From Pardosa pseudoannulata (Eukaryota > Arthropoda > Arachnida > Araneae > Lycosidae): 64,000 nt of DNA. The notes under the pieces were generated by a model. The model saw only the letters and a program-made list of their open reading frames with translations. It made no database searches and was not told the origin of the DNA. Positions 28,901 to 41,400 of the stretch are shown here, in pieces. Position 1 is the stretch's first letter. Each line of letters opens with the position of its first letter. The position numbers were made by a program, and so were the translations under genes. The stretch lies in the NCBI GenBank assembly GCA_032207245.1, contig CM063502.1, positions 47,281,404 through 47,345,403 of the forward strand, written 5' to 3'.

Positions 28901-31825
28901 TTTCTTTCAGTCATTTACTAAGTTTTTTCTTCATTTTTTATAAAGCTTTTTTGCAGTTATAAAAGCAGACTTAAATATGTTTTTAGATTTAAAAACAAAA
29001 TGCTTGAAATTAACATCTTATCCAGCCACTAAAGGAAAGAAAATGTTTTTTGTTGTTTTGGACAAAGAAATTCCTTAAACTATCTTGATACTGGGATCAC
29101 TGTAGAAGATTATAAATTAATTCAGTATTAAAATAGTAAGCAGTAACTAAAGACAAAAACTAGTTTTGCATTTGTCTACATTTTTAGTCATTCTAATATT
29201 CAATCGTTCGGTTGTTTGGTTTTAGTCAATTTAAATCATTAAAGATAATATTTTTATAAATCTTATATAAGATAATATGTAATCTTAAGTAAATCTTATA
29301 CAAGTTATAATTTTTTGAGATCTAACATTTTTCTTAAAGCTTCAAGCAAAATAAACAATATGGTTCCTCAAAGTTTAATATAATAAAGTTTTACTGTATT
29401 GCTGAATTTATTTTTTTAATTAGGCACATTGAAGAAGCATCTGATTTGAATCTATTTTGAATATTTTTTTACTAGGAAACTTGAGTTTTTGTTTATATTG
29501 ATAAAAAGTTATTTAGATATTTCCATATTTCATATTTAGGCACTTGTTTTTGCATTAAGTAAATCAGAACATTAATTTTTAATAGTTATTTAACTTCCTC
29601 CTTTTTTCCTCTTTTTTGCATTTTTCTCCTTTTTTTTCTTTCTTTTTTCCCAAAATTTTGACTTCTGTGTCTGCTCTAATATTTATTATTCACATGAAAT
29701 ATACGAGAATAAAATAGCCTTTATTAAATTTTATTTTTGTAAAAGTTTTTATTAGTTTCATTTAAGCTGTTGTAAATTAGCTAGTTTCTTTCTGTTAACA
29801 TAATTAAAGCCTTTTTTACATTTATCAAATACGTTATTTTTCCCTTTCAATTAAGTGTCCTCTATTACTAATGCTATTTCTTTTACTCCTAGATCTGGGA
29901 TACTGCTGGCCAAGAGAGGTTTCAGAGTTTGGGCGTTGCATTTTATCGTGGTGCCGATTGCTGTGTACTTGTGTATGATGTTACATCTCCTAACTCTTTC
30001 AAGAGTCTTGATGGATGGATTGATGAATTCATAATTCAGAGTTCCCCACGGGATCCAGGAAACTTTCCTTTTGTTGTGATTGGAAACAAAATTGACTTGG
30101 AAAACAGAGCGGTATGTTTTATCTGTTTGAATTTTTTGGTCTTTACGCTCCTTAAAACTCTTTACTTATATATGCTTCTTTTTTTTTAAAGTAATAAATT
30201 TGCATATTTGAAAATTAAAAATTCTCTTGCCAGGATGGAAAATTTTTGTAGAACTTTAAAAATTAGAAAACTTTCTGAAATATTTTGTAATTTAATAAGT
30301 AATGAAAGCTATACATCTAAATATCTGTCAAGCATATTGTCTCTCAAAGGTTTTCTTAAAAAGTACGAAAGCTCCTTTAATTTTCCCTTTTAAAGTGTCT
30401 ATAAAACTCTTTAATCAAAAAGACCTTAATTTGCACATAAGTTTTAATGAAAATTATTTCTACTGTACTTTGATGGGGAGGGGACTTGGATATAAATTTT
30501 CAGTGGTTGAGAGAAATCATGTTTGTACAGTTAAGTGGGATTGATTGTATGATAGCATACTATTCTGTTTTGGGTTATATTTTGAAAACTTATGTTGGGT
30601 TTGGAGTATGGTTTACTGTTTTGCTCATGAGGGCTAATGTAACCGGGACCTACCTGAAGACTCTGCAACGTGGTTTAAAAATCTAACTTTATATTTTTAT
30701 ACCTATCACAGTTTGGACCAAATTTTCAGTCTGTCATTTTAAAAAGCTAAAATAGTGGTTTTCATTTTATTTGATATTAAAGCATTCTATTTGTAGTGTA
30801 ATTTTCAAAGTAATTTATTTTGCTAAATCATCAGTGATATGAGGTAGAGCATTCTTGTCTTTTAAGCAAATTTAAAATTTGCAGATTGAATGTGTTATAA
30901 TGTATCATTATTTAAAAATATATATTGATACAGTATTAAATATTTCAATGGTGTTAGCTATTTAGTAAATTTCATTCTAATGTATCTAAGAACAACTACA
31001 AAAGATTTATTCTGTTCATTAAATCTTGTATATTTTTAATGTTCATAAATGACCTATTTCTAGTATTATGTTCTAGTATTGTGAAATATAATGTCCTAGT
31101 ATTACTTTCAATATGAAATTTGTTTTACTTACTAGAATCCATAAGATAATGGTTTAAATGTCAGTTAAGCTTTAACATACCATGTTATGTTGCGTGAAAT
31201 CTTTTATTAAAGTAGTTTAATAATTTTATAATTGTTTTGTAAATTTAAAATTAAATACAATAAAGCCATGAATATTTTGCTTTATCTTTTATTTGCCAGA
31301 GATCAAACTTTATTGTTGTTTACACATCCATATATAAATAATGAAAGTTCTTCCCCCTCCCCGTGAATTAAATTGAAATGTTTTTACCTCTGATAATTTT
31401 AACCATACTATGATTCAGCTATATGCATTTAACATTATTATAAAGAACATTGGTATAATTTTTATAATTATATAATTTATAATCAAAATATTTCTGATAT
31501 TTATATGGTTTCTTTAATTTCTGATGAGTTTTTTTTATTTTTTTTATTTATTTATTTTTTTTTTATTGTCAATATTAAGATACATAATTTTTGTTTGTTC
31601 ACCTAGGTTACTACAAAGAGAGCTCAAGGATGGTGCCAAAGCAGGCACAACCTTCCCTACTTCGAAACATCTGCAAAAGAGGCTATCAATGTGGAGCAAG
31701 CCTTTTTATCTGTAGCTAAGAGTGCTCTTGCCAATGAGAGTGAAGTTGAGCTTTATGACAACTTTCCTGATCAAATCAAGCTGACGACTGATCAGAAACC
31801 AAGACCTGATAGCTGTTCTTGCTAA
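24885..31825 (+). CDS. Rab7: Rab7 small GTPase
   Basis: Four coding exons (24,885-24,937; 25,018-25,144; 29,893-30,111; 31,607-31,825) join into 205 residues, close to the usual 207. Rab7 controls late endosome and lysosome traffic, autophagosome maturation and retromer function. Visible motifs: P-loop GDSGVGKTS (15-23), switch I with Thr40 in [22 protein letters not shown] (63-74), NKID (125-128), ETSAK (153-157), the Rab7-typical [10 protein letters not shown] and [11 protein letters not shown], and C-terminal CSC for double geranylgeranylation. The start matches the family N terminus ([18 protein letters not shown]). All key catalytic residues are present, including Gln67, so it should be an active GTPase. 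Identification as Rab7, rather than another Rab, is secure. Confidence 0.97.
25018..25144 (+). CDS. Rab7: Rab7 coding exon 2
   Basis: Acceptor GTTCCAG; completes Gly18 and encodes the rest of the P-loop and switch I up to Gln60. Donor GTAAAT, phase 0. Confidence 0.95.
28040..28165 (+). repeat. Decayed tRNA-derived SINE
   Basis: A good B box in ACGGGTTCGAATCCCG preceded by AACTGAATCGGTAGTATG in A-box position, then GCAGCCGTTCAGAATCG and AAGTAGTAAATTCCG as in the other family members. Confidence 0.65.
28225..28275 (-). repeat. SINE head fragment
   Basis: AATTCGAACCCACTGGCTC followed by ACCGAAAGAAAGCCCATCC is the reversed tRNA-like head of the SINE family, truncated, in opposite orientation to the copy 60 bp upstream. 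Confidence 0.5.
28306..28556 (+). repeat. Direct repeat, copy 1
   Basis: Shares ordered blocks with 29,423-29,690: CTTCTGATTTGAATCCG, GTTTATATT-ATAAAAA, CATACTTAGGTACTTG, TTGCATTATGTAAATC and ACTTCTGTGTCTGCT. Either an internal duplication of the intron or two members of an unnamed repeat. Confidence 0.65.
29423..29690 (+). repeat. Direct repeat, copy 2
   Basis: Partner of 28,306-28,556 at about 1.1 kb spacing, with a pyrimidine-rich insertion near 29,597-29,655 before the shared ACTTCTGTGTCTGCT. Confidence 0.65.
29893..30111 (+). CDS. Rab7: Rab7 coding exon 3
   Basis: Acceptor TACTCCTAG, donor GTATGT; 73 whole codons in phase 0. Encodes [14 protein letters not shown] through [10 protein letters not shown], i.e. 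switch II, the core sheet and the G4 motif. Confidence 0.96.
30112..31606 (+). other. Rab7 intron 3
   Basis: AT-rich intron with a truncated SINE body at about 30,597-30,665 (GGTTTGGAGTATGGTTTACT, then GAGGGCTAATG and CGGGACCTAC). Open frames at 30,208, 30,302 and 30,486 have no recognisable product. Confidence 0.55.
30597..30665 (-). repeat. Truncated SINE body
   Basis: Only the 3' body of the SINE family is present (TTTGGAGTATGGTTTACTG, GGGCTAATGTAACCGGGACC). The tRNA-like head is missing, as in a 5'-truncated insertion. Confidence 0.6.
31607..31825 (+). CDS. Rab7: Rab7 last coding exon
   Basis: Acceptor TTCACCTAG. Encodes [10 protein letters not shown] through the [15 protein letters not shown]5 region, the hypervariable tail, and the CSC prenylation motif before TAA at 31,823-31,825. 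A frame-shifted 63-codon open frame over the same bases is a shadow. Confidence 0.96.
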   Translation, partial: VTTKRAQGWCQSRHNLPYFETSAKEAINVEQAFLSVAKSALANESEVELYDNFPDQIKLTTDQKPRPDSCSC

Positions 31826-32486
31826 TGTTAAATTTTTGGAAGCACTTAAATGTGTAGAAGGGAAACAGTTTGAGTGTTCAAAATTATGAATTGTTTAGAA
31901 AGTGATTTTAACAATTTATTTCTGAAGAACTTTGGGTGGTTAACTGTATAAAACTATCCATTTGTGTAATAAGTTTTTCCAGTTTAATTTCTAACAATTC
32001 CTTACATTTTAGTGCTGTTTATATTTATGCAAAGATCTTTATCATACAAGACATTATGGTTTCTCATTTGTAAACCTTAATTACCATTTTTTGGCAGCAT
32101 GTATAATTTTTGGTACCAGATAGTGTGTAAATTTTATATAGAAAGGTCTGTAAGTATATTTAGATGAGTGTTTGCAAATATATATATATATATCTAAATT
32201 TGTTTATACATATATATATATATTGCATATCCAATGATGTAAAGATTTGAAAATGTATCTGAGTTTTACATTTTATAATTCATTAAGTAGGATAAAATGC
32301 TGACATTCAATGTAATTTAATCTTTACCGAATGCAATGATGTAGCACCCTACATATTTGCTTTTAGGGCTACTTGCTTATTTTTACTAGAATTACAACTA
32401 AATGAATTCTGAAAAACTTTTGCTTCTGTGTGATCCATAATGTAAAATTTAAAATATTTTCAAGTATTTAAATGTATATTTTATAA

Positions 32487-32492
32487 AATAAA
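32487..32492 (+). terminator. Rab7: Candidate Rab7 polyadenylation signal
   Basis: AATAAA about 660 bases after the stop, followed by a T/G-rich stretch. Longer 3' UTR forms are possible because the next kilobase stays AT/T-rich without features. Confidence 0.45.
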
Positions 32493-32512
32493 GTTTTGCA
32501 GACTATGTAGTA

Positions 32513-34881
32513 GTTAAAATATTGTCTCATTTCATTGTTTATTGAATAATCCAGATTTAAGATGTTGGGTGAAATGTATTATGTAAATTCCTAAGACATA
32601 TTTCAGCAATATAGTTTGTGTAAAAAATGACTGACAGGGATAATTTTCACATTGTACATTCTAAACAAGTTGAGCTTTGTTCTCTGTTCAATCAAGTGCA
32701 TTTTTCTCAAATCTTCATGGTTTAACATGGAATAACTGAGTGATAAAATGCTTCATTTAATGAAATATTTGTTTGGGATTGCTAATCTGTTTCTGGAGAC
32801 TTTCCAGATTTTCCAAAGTTTTCATTGGTTATCTTGACAATGACTTTAAGCTGTTAAGTTTTTTCTTAATAGAGAAATAACATTTTAGAGTGAAGTAAAT
32901 TCAATTTTGCTTGCATCAGTATATCTAAATTGGAGTATTTTTTAGAAGTTATTACAAAGAAAATTTTTAACATTTTTAGCTTTACAATCTTTTTTAGTTA
33001 TTCCTAGTTCAAAAAGTGTTTTGCTAATTGAAAGATAGTTTTGCTTGCTTTTCTCAGATGTCATGTAAAGATTTTAAATACTAAAGCATTTTTGTTTAAG
33101 TTTTTTTTTTTTTTTTTTTGTTTCATATTAGTTAAGTTTTAAATAATAGCTTAGAAAAAGGCAGCTTCTATTAGTTTAATAATTGTAAAGTCTGGGTAGA
33201 TTCCAAAGTTTTATGTATGTTGGTTGTTTTAGGGTGTGAAATTATCCTTAAACTTTAATCTCCATACTGTTGTTAACCTTTTAAAAACTATTTGAAGAAA
33301 AATTAGTAAATTGTTTCAGTGATGACTTTTAAGATATGTTAACATTTTATCTTTATTCTTTACTTGAACATAACAGATTGTTTGAAATACAAAATTGAAT
33401 ATATTTTAGCTCTATTTGTAAAGCTATGATTGGAATATTTTTTAATATTAAGTAGTAGAGCACTGATATGAGGTATTCCATTTACTGTGAACATTCCTCA
33501 AGTTGCATTTAACATAAAGAACTTCGTATTAATTAACAAGCTAATTTACTCAAAAATGAAAGTTTAATAAAATGTGCACTTGTGTCAAGATTTCATTCTG
33601 TTATTACATTTTAATACTGCTAAAATAAGCAGTATTTAAAAAAAAACTGTAATTTTTTTTAAGAATGTACTTATTAAATATCATCTAAGTCTTTCAAAAA
33701 TGTAAGTTTTCTTGCTAGAAACATCTATGCAATATTCTTCAATATTGTACAGTGGACTGTATTGTAAGATAAAATTAAAAATTTGCGCCAGCAGGTGAAA
33801 TTCCAACATGCACATTTACTTATGAGCAATATATTTCAAAGAAATTATATGTAAATTATCTGATGGGAGTAGAATTTCAGATCTGTTTTTCATGCTTTAC
33901 TTTATCTTTTTTGTTTTGAATTAAAGTTTTTCAAGTTAAACTATTGTATTTCTGATCGTTTTATTTGAAGAGGTACAGCTATTGTCAGTCTTGAATTTAT
34001 AAATATCAGGCTAGTTATGTGTGTCAAATATTCTTTAAAAAATGTTCAAATATCAATCTAATAGTTGAAATGAACATGAACTTGTTCTTACATCATACTA
34101 AGGATACATTCTAGGTGCACACTTTAGTTTCATTTGATCTATTGTAGGCCAACATACCTTGCTACAATTTATTTGTTGATATCCTTCCAATATATAACAT
34201 TTGACTGTAGTGTTAATTTTATACTGAAGTGACTTATACAGTTCAAGTTTTTTTTATGGGTAATATACAGGGTATCACAACACAAGTTTATCCGTCTTCA
34301 GTTGTAGGTTAGGCATATTCTTCCTTGGAATATTCAATTTTTCATAAATCTTCTAACAAAATTCTTCATACTTCTTGTTTTTAAGTCGCTTCATGAATAT
34401 ACACAGAATGTATAGTTTTAATTGAGACATCAGAAACATCAATCTCCTCTTGAATTTTCAATGGGAACATGGAAAAGCAGCACTCACCTAGTTATTGTAA
34501 TTTGGTACTTGATATAAAGGATAGTACATATTTTATAAATTGCAGTACTGAATAATGTAAAAGATTTAGTATTTGGTAGCACTATTAGCTTTTCTGTGTT
34601 TTTGAAGATTGGAATAAGATTTTGTGACTAGTAATTAATGTAAATAATATTTTAGATGTATGTTAAAAGGGAAATTCTTATTGTAAAGTATTTATAAACT
34701 GTGTTGCCATACAAATGTATGGTTAGTATCAGGACAGAGTTACAGATATTTAATTTGAAGCACTAAAGAATTTTTGCTACACTTCTTGCTTAATTTGAAA
34801 ACTTCAAGCTTTTACAATTACCTTTTTGTTTTCCATGATAACATGAGTATTCTGATTATACTATATAGTTGAATTCTTCCT

Positions 34882-34882
<1 letters not shown>
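32513..34882. other. AT-rich downstream DNA or extended 3' UTR
   Basis: No exon or named repeat. T-rich runs (33,102-33,119) and short AT tracts only. Confidence 0.4.
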
Positions 34883-34917
<35 letters not shown>

Positions 34918-34922
34918 AGGGG

Positions 34923-35084
34923 TTGGTTGGGAGCACTACAGTCTACTTTTTTGCAACACGAGGGCTAATGAGACCGGGACCTACTGCTTAAAGCCGATTC
35001 CGAACGGCTATGAACATCTATGCCGTAGTGGGACTCGAACCCATGAACTCCAGATCCGAAGGTCAGTGTCCTAACCATTCGGCC
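34923..35084 (-). repeat. tRNA-derived SINE with target duplication
   Basis: Minus-strand copy close to the one at 4.1 kb: plus-strand GTGGGACTCGAACCCATG, CTAACCATTCGGCC, GAGACCGGGACCTACTGC. The flanks TTTTAAATAGGGG (34,910-34,922) and TTTTAATAGGGG (35,085-35,096) form a target duplication. A 31-base T run lies immediately to the left at 34,883-34,913 and belongs to the target. Confidence 0.83.
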
Positions 35085-35486
35085 TTTTAATAGGGGGAGG
35101 GGAGGCTGTAAAAAAATCGTATACTGAAAGAAAATTTTCGAAAAATCCTGGCATAAATTACATTGAGATTGATATATTTCTCAATAGAACATAGTTTTAA
35201 TTTAAAGTTCTCACATTTTTCCTGTGTTAGATTGATTTTTGAATTCTTCATTACTTTCAAATTTGTTTGGAATATATTCAAAGGTTTTTATGGATAGAAA
35301 CTAATTTTTTTGTGTGAAGGGATTTTGTTCTTAAAAATTTGTTAGATTCTATAAAAGGTATAAAAATAATGCTCATATAAATTTAAGTTAATATCATCCT
35401 TCAGTCCAGATTTAATTATTTCAGTATAAATTGAATCAGTGTGTAGTTCTCACTTGTAAAGGTAAACATGCTTTAAGTACCGATTG

Positions 35487-36730
35487 CAGGGGTGGAAGAG
35501 CTGCGCCAAAACATCTTTGTTCCATTCTGCTCCAAAACTATCATTTTTTAGGTAAATTGCGCCAGACTGCTCCGAAACAAAATTTTTTTTGGCTCCAAAA
35601 ATCATTTTCCCATCTTTTGTAACAACGATCCCGCTAAGCAGAGTTTGTTAGTAATCTTCCGTTTTCTTTCACCAGCGTACAGTTTATAGTAATTTCCCGT
35701 TAAAGGAAAGAAAAGGGAAAGGGGGCTTTGACATTGATTGGTGAGCAGTCGAAGGTGATGTAGGCTAATCATCAAAGAATAGCTATAGGGGTGGGGGGAA
35801 GAGGGAGTGCTCTTCTGTCCACAACAACTGACCTTGAGCGAGTTTCCAGAAACATACTGATAAGTACCGTAAGTGGCTGCTGCACGCCAGGGGAAGGTGC
35901 ATCGGATTTGGGAATGTAATTTGGAGCAAAATTTGTTAAAGGTCCAATTGCAAAAAATAACGAAACAAGTTCCTCATTCAGGGATGATTCTAATGTGAAA
36001 ATTTTTGTGGGTTTGTTAAAAAAAACAGAGATTGTTAAACAGATTTTTTTTTTCGGAAATTTAAAAAAAAAATAAAGGAACGATTTTTTTTAATTTCACA
36101 TATATTTAAATTTTGACGATAATCTGAAAGATTTCTTCCCTTTTCTCATTTTTTCAACTCCTCTTCTTAGCCCACTCTCCTGTTTCTAATCATGGATCTT
36201 GTTGGTGCTTCAACCACATTTAGCGAAATTGGCGTGCTTGCAGCGTGGCGTTTGAAATCTGACGAGGGGATCGTAACTCAACAAATTGATACATAAACAA
36301 AAACAACATTTTGAGGAAAAATTTTACAAAAATTGAATATTTAAAATCTAATTGAATTAACAAAGAAAACACAAAGGAAACACATAACATTCATACTAAA
36401 TAGACTGAAACATTCACTTAATCACAAATTAAATAAACTGAGTGTGATTTTCATCACAAATTTGTGATTTAGTGTAAATTGTAAAATTAATTTAAAATAA
36501 GAGATTTGAAAAAAGTGGAGGTTGAAGAGGAGTTGTAAAATTGAAAAAAAATTTTCAAATCTCTTATTTACCTCTTTGCTGCATCCACAATTTTATTCTG
36601 ACAAAGAGCAGGAGAGAAGCGTTATCAGTTGATCACAAAAGTATGCAAAATCACTAACCATGTCTGCTCCAATTGCTCCAAAATGCGAAATTTACTGCTC
36701 CAAAATGCTGTTACTGCTGTTCTACCACTG
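35487..36730. mobile_element. DNA transposon relic with related ends
   Basis: The left end CAGGGGTGGAAGAGCTGC and the reverse complement of the right end, CAGTGGTAGAACAGCAGT, are clearly related, and both ends continue into clusters of TGCTCCAAAA-type motifs. This looks like a non-autonomous hAT-like element of about 1.24 kb. Flanking 8-mers (ACCGATTG and TGATTACA) do not match, so insertion boundaries are uncertain or the duplication has decayed. Inside, an 18-bp perfect inverted repeat lies at 36,495-36,512 and 36,552-36,569. No transposase frame is visible. Confidence 0.5.
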
Positions 36731-38480
<1,750 letters not shown>

Positions 38481-38649
38481 TAGCTTTATTTATTTATATT
38501 TTTTATAAACACATATATAGGTATCCATACTCAATCCTGTAAATTATATTTCAGTAAATATGTAAAACGATTTTGAAGGAAAATATTGAAATTTTTGTTT
38601 CAAAATTGAGTTTTAATTAAGTATATGCTTTAAAAGTATTATGCACACT

Positions 38650-38845
38650 TTTAAAAATCCTAAAGGATCCTGTGCCCAGAGATGACCACCTTCAAGATGG
38701 CTGAATGAAACCGAAAAGGACCTCAAGACTTTGAAAATAAAGAACTGGCACAGAGTTGCTTTGGGCTGATTTCTTTAGAAGAAACATACTGTTGAGGCAG
38801 TTAAGACTTGTAAAAGGTTGTTTTGCTATTAAAGAAGAAGAAGAA
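38650..38845 (+). mobile_element. 3' end fragment of a non-LTR retrotransposon
   Basis: One frame reads WLNETEKDLKTLKIKNWHRV followed by ALG and stops, resembling the C-terminal tail that follows reverse transcriptase in many LINEs (W-x-x-x-V-x-x-D-L-x-x-L-x-I-x-x-W-R-x-x-A). The fragment ends in a GAA-type simple repeat, AAAGAAGAAGAAGAA, like a LINE 3' tail. Strongly 5'-truncated and mutated. Confidence 0.5.
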
Positions 38846-40354
38846 TGTACTTTTAATTCAGTGTTGAAATGAAATGCTATAAACTTCAGCTATTTGCTCC
38901 CCTTCCCCCTGGCTTTGTCCTACATATTGTTTTCATGGAATCTAATGGATTACCTTCTCCACTTTCATGACTAATACTGCTTTCTGTTTCACTATCAGAT
39001 GAGCTCTCAATTAAAAAAAGATGTATCCATTGGAATATAATTTTAGTCTTTCAGATTTCTAACTAAAAGTTTGTTTACAAAATTATATTCACTCTAGTGT
39101 CCAAGTCAAAATAAAACTTCAAGCAGTCAGCAGAAATACAACATTTGGGCTGAATTAATTTTCAAAAGAACCCTTATTGAATAATATATTCTTCTCAAGT
39201 AATTTCAAAAGAGCTTTAGTTCTTAGAACACTGCTTTTACTTGTTTCTGTATTTAAAATAAAACCAATTTACCTTTTTCAAACTATCTGTCAATGTCAAA
39301 AATTTTATGCAATTTCAAAAGCTATATTCATTTTTCAAGAAAAGTATAAATCCATTCTGTGGCCACTGTCTCATATTCAGGGAGTTGGTGTTTGGTGATG
39401 CATGACAAGTTCTCATGAATAGAGCAGAGCAGGTGCAAAATGAACCCCAGCGTATTGCATCAAAAGTAAACAAAGTCCTTGAATAATTTGATGACATGCT
39501 ATTGGACTGACAAATTTATGCCTGAAAAAGTAAGCAGCAGTGGAGACCTCATTGACTAAAAATTAAGCAACTTTTTTCGTCGCCACACCAGTATATTTAG
39601 GTTTTGTCAAGTCATGCAAAACACCACTGTACAATAGACAACTATGATTATTTAGATGAATTGTATGTGGTATACACACGATTGCATGGAAGAAAATTGT
39701 TTTTGATCAAATGAAAAAAAACTTAAAACATTTTACCAAAATATAAAGAAATTTGTAGATATTCAAATTTCTGATTATTTGTTCAATTTCGATGGTTTTT
39801 CATGTTAATTTATTGAAACTATGCAACAATTTCAATTTTTTTTAAATAGATATTTTCTTTGGTCTCAAGCAAGACAAGCATTTCAGGTAGTTTCTTCTTT
39901 TTGAAAATAACTGAAATTTTCTTAAAACTGTAGTTAAATTTATCCTAAATTTATTAATTTATCATTATAAGTTAAAATTACATGAGAGAGGTTTTTATAC
40001 TTGTTTGTCATTTTGTTTATTGAATATTTAAGAATGGTATCTATCATTCCACATCACAATTTTTAAAATATACCCATTATAACTGTTTGATATAATAATA
40101 AATATATCTTTAAATATTCTCTTTTTTAATTTTTCTTTTCTTTTTTTATGCATAATTTCTTTTAATACTACAAGCAAGGAACCTCCTCTTCCTATACTGA
40201 GTCGGCAGAGTAAAAATTGTCATGAGTGAATGTCATTTATAGAATAATGTATATTCTAGATATTTTTGAAATCCACCATTTTAGGTTTAGATTTATAACC
40301 CAGTCTCTTCAGTGCTGGTCAGATTGATATTTTTTTTTTCTATGGTGATTAACA
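38846..40354. other. AT-rich intergenic, nothing recognised
   Basis: No exon or known repeat. Small open frames at 39,177 (+) and 39,315 (-) are not supported. Confidence 0.4.
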
Positions 40355-40893
40355 ATTATAAAGTTAGGTGCAATGCATGTGATGTTTGTTTATATTCATA
40401 TGCATGTAATTTACCTGATGGGCTATTTAGGGCAAATGTATGTAAACACTAGTTGTTCTACCCCCCCCCCACACACACACACACAAAATAACCCTACTGT
40501 TGATGAAGGATTATTTAATCATAGAAAGAGAAATTCAAAGCATTGGGTATAGATCATGACAATTTATTATTAGCTGACATTTGTTTTGCATAATTCTATA
40601 CTTGTGGATCCAAGTTCTACTTTTCCAATGGGGTTTATAGCTTGAATATTGTGCCTTTCACAACAACTGCCAGCTAATACTGAATTCTCTGGATCTGCAT
40701 CTATTACTTTAGTACTCAAAGCTTCAAAATTGTCTATGATTAAATGATTCTTCATCAACTGCGTTTTTTTTTTAAAGGCTTAGAACAATTAAATGAATGT
40801 GTTTACATATATTTACAATTTATAGTCCATTAGCAAAATTACATGTTTATGAATATAAGTAAACATCACATGCATTGCACCTAACTTTATAAT
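40355..40893. repeat. Inverted duplication with arms of about 230 bp
   Basis: The left arm from ATTATAAAGTTAGGTGCAAT (about 40,355) is matched in reverse complement by the right arm ending at about 40,893. The outer 58 bp are nearly identical. Homology then continues inward with gaps: ATGTAAACAC, GTTGATGAAG, ATTTAATCATAGA and TATTAGCTG appear in the same order in both arms. A short unpaired centre lies near 40,590-40,660. The left arm carries a (C)10(AC)n expansion. A 62-codon minus-strand open frame in the right arm is not recognised. It may be a foldback element or an inverted duplication of an unknown sequence. Confidence 0.75.
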
Positions 40894-41017
40894 AGTTTAT
40901 ATAGCATGTTGTGATATTTCATACACCAGGTTTGGGGAAGTTGCTATAGACCAACTCATTTGTGATTTGACATTCCATGTCATTTCAGAAGTATTTGTTA
41001 CCAATTTTAAAGTTAAA

Positions 41018-41066
41018 TATATACATACATACATACATATGAGTATATATATATATCTTTATATAT
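41018..41066. repeat. (ATAC)n/(AT)n microsatellite
   Basis: Short ATACATAC and ATAT runs next to a transposon-like sequence. Confidence 0.7.
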
Positions 41067-41275
41067 CAAATTCTTCTGTCCGTGTGTTTGTAATACAACT
41101 CCTCGTAAACGGCTGGACTGATTTTGATATGTAATGTAATGTTTGTATATGTAATTAAGTTGATTCGAGAATAAATTTAGATTCTCAATTGGATCCGATA
41201 AAAAATATTTTTTTTTTATTAAAAATTCAGATTTGCGTGCTTATTGAGATTATTATAATGCCGCTTGAAACCCTT
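41067..41275 (+). mobile_element. Unclassified transposon fragment
   Basis: TTCTGTCCGTGTGTTTGTAA followed by ACGGCTGGACTGATTTTGAT is a motif pair I know from dispersed non-autonomous elements in arthropod genomes. No ends or coding sequence can be defined. Confidence 0.35.
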
Positions 41276-41290
41276 CACTGTCAACGTATG

Positions 41291-41400
41291 TGTGGCTCAG
41301 TGGTCAGCGTAACGGGTTTAGTCAGAGGAGTCCCAGAGTCGAATCCCCGTACAGGTGATGTGGGAATTTTAATTTAATCTAATTGTGTTTGGGATGACTG
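41291..41400 (+). repeat. tRNA-derived SINE head, second family
   Basis: GTGGCTCAGTGGTCAGCGTA resembles a tRNA A-box half, and AGAGTCGAATCCCCGT a B box, with TACAGGTGATGTGGG after. The body differs from the other SINE copies. The arms do not pair well enough for a working tRNA. Confidence 0.5.

Larger units (their letters stand above)
25145..29892 (+). other. Rab7 intron 2 (4.7 kb), repeat-bearing
   Basis: Contains a short (AT)n at 25,865-25,901, poly-C/poly-T tracts near 26,827 and 27,258, SINE remnants near 28.04-28.28 kb, a pair of diverged direct repeats (28,306-28,556 and 29,423-29,690), and a patch near 27.48 kb resembling part of the element at 36.0 kb. Open frames at 25,512, 26,246, 26,988 and 27,327 are not recognised and lack family motifs. 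Confidence 0.6.

Noticed and set aside
40570..40758. 62-codon minus-strand open frame that looks coding-like
   Set aside because: It lies in one arm of the inverted duplication, is disrupted in the other arm, and matches nothing I recognise.
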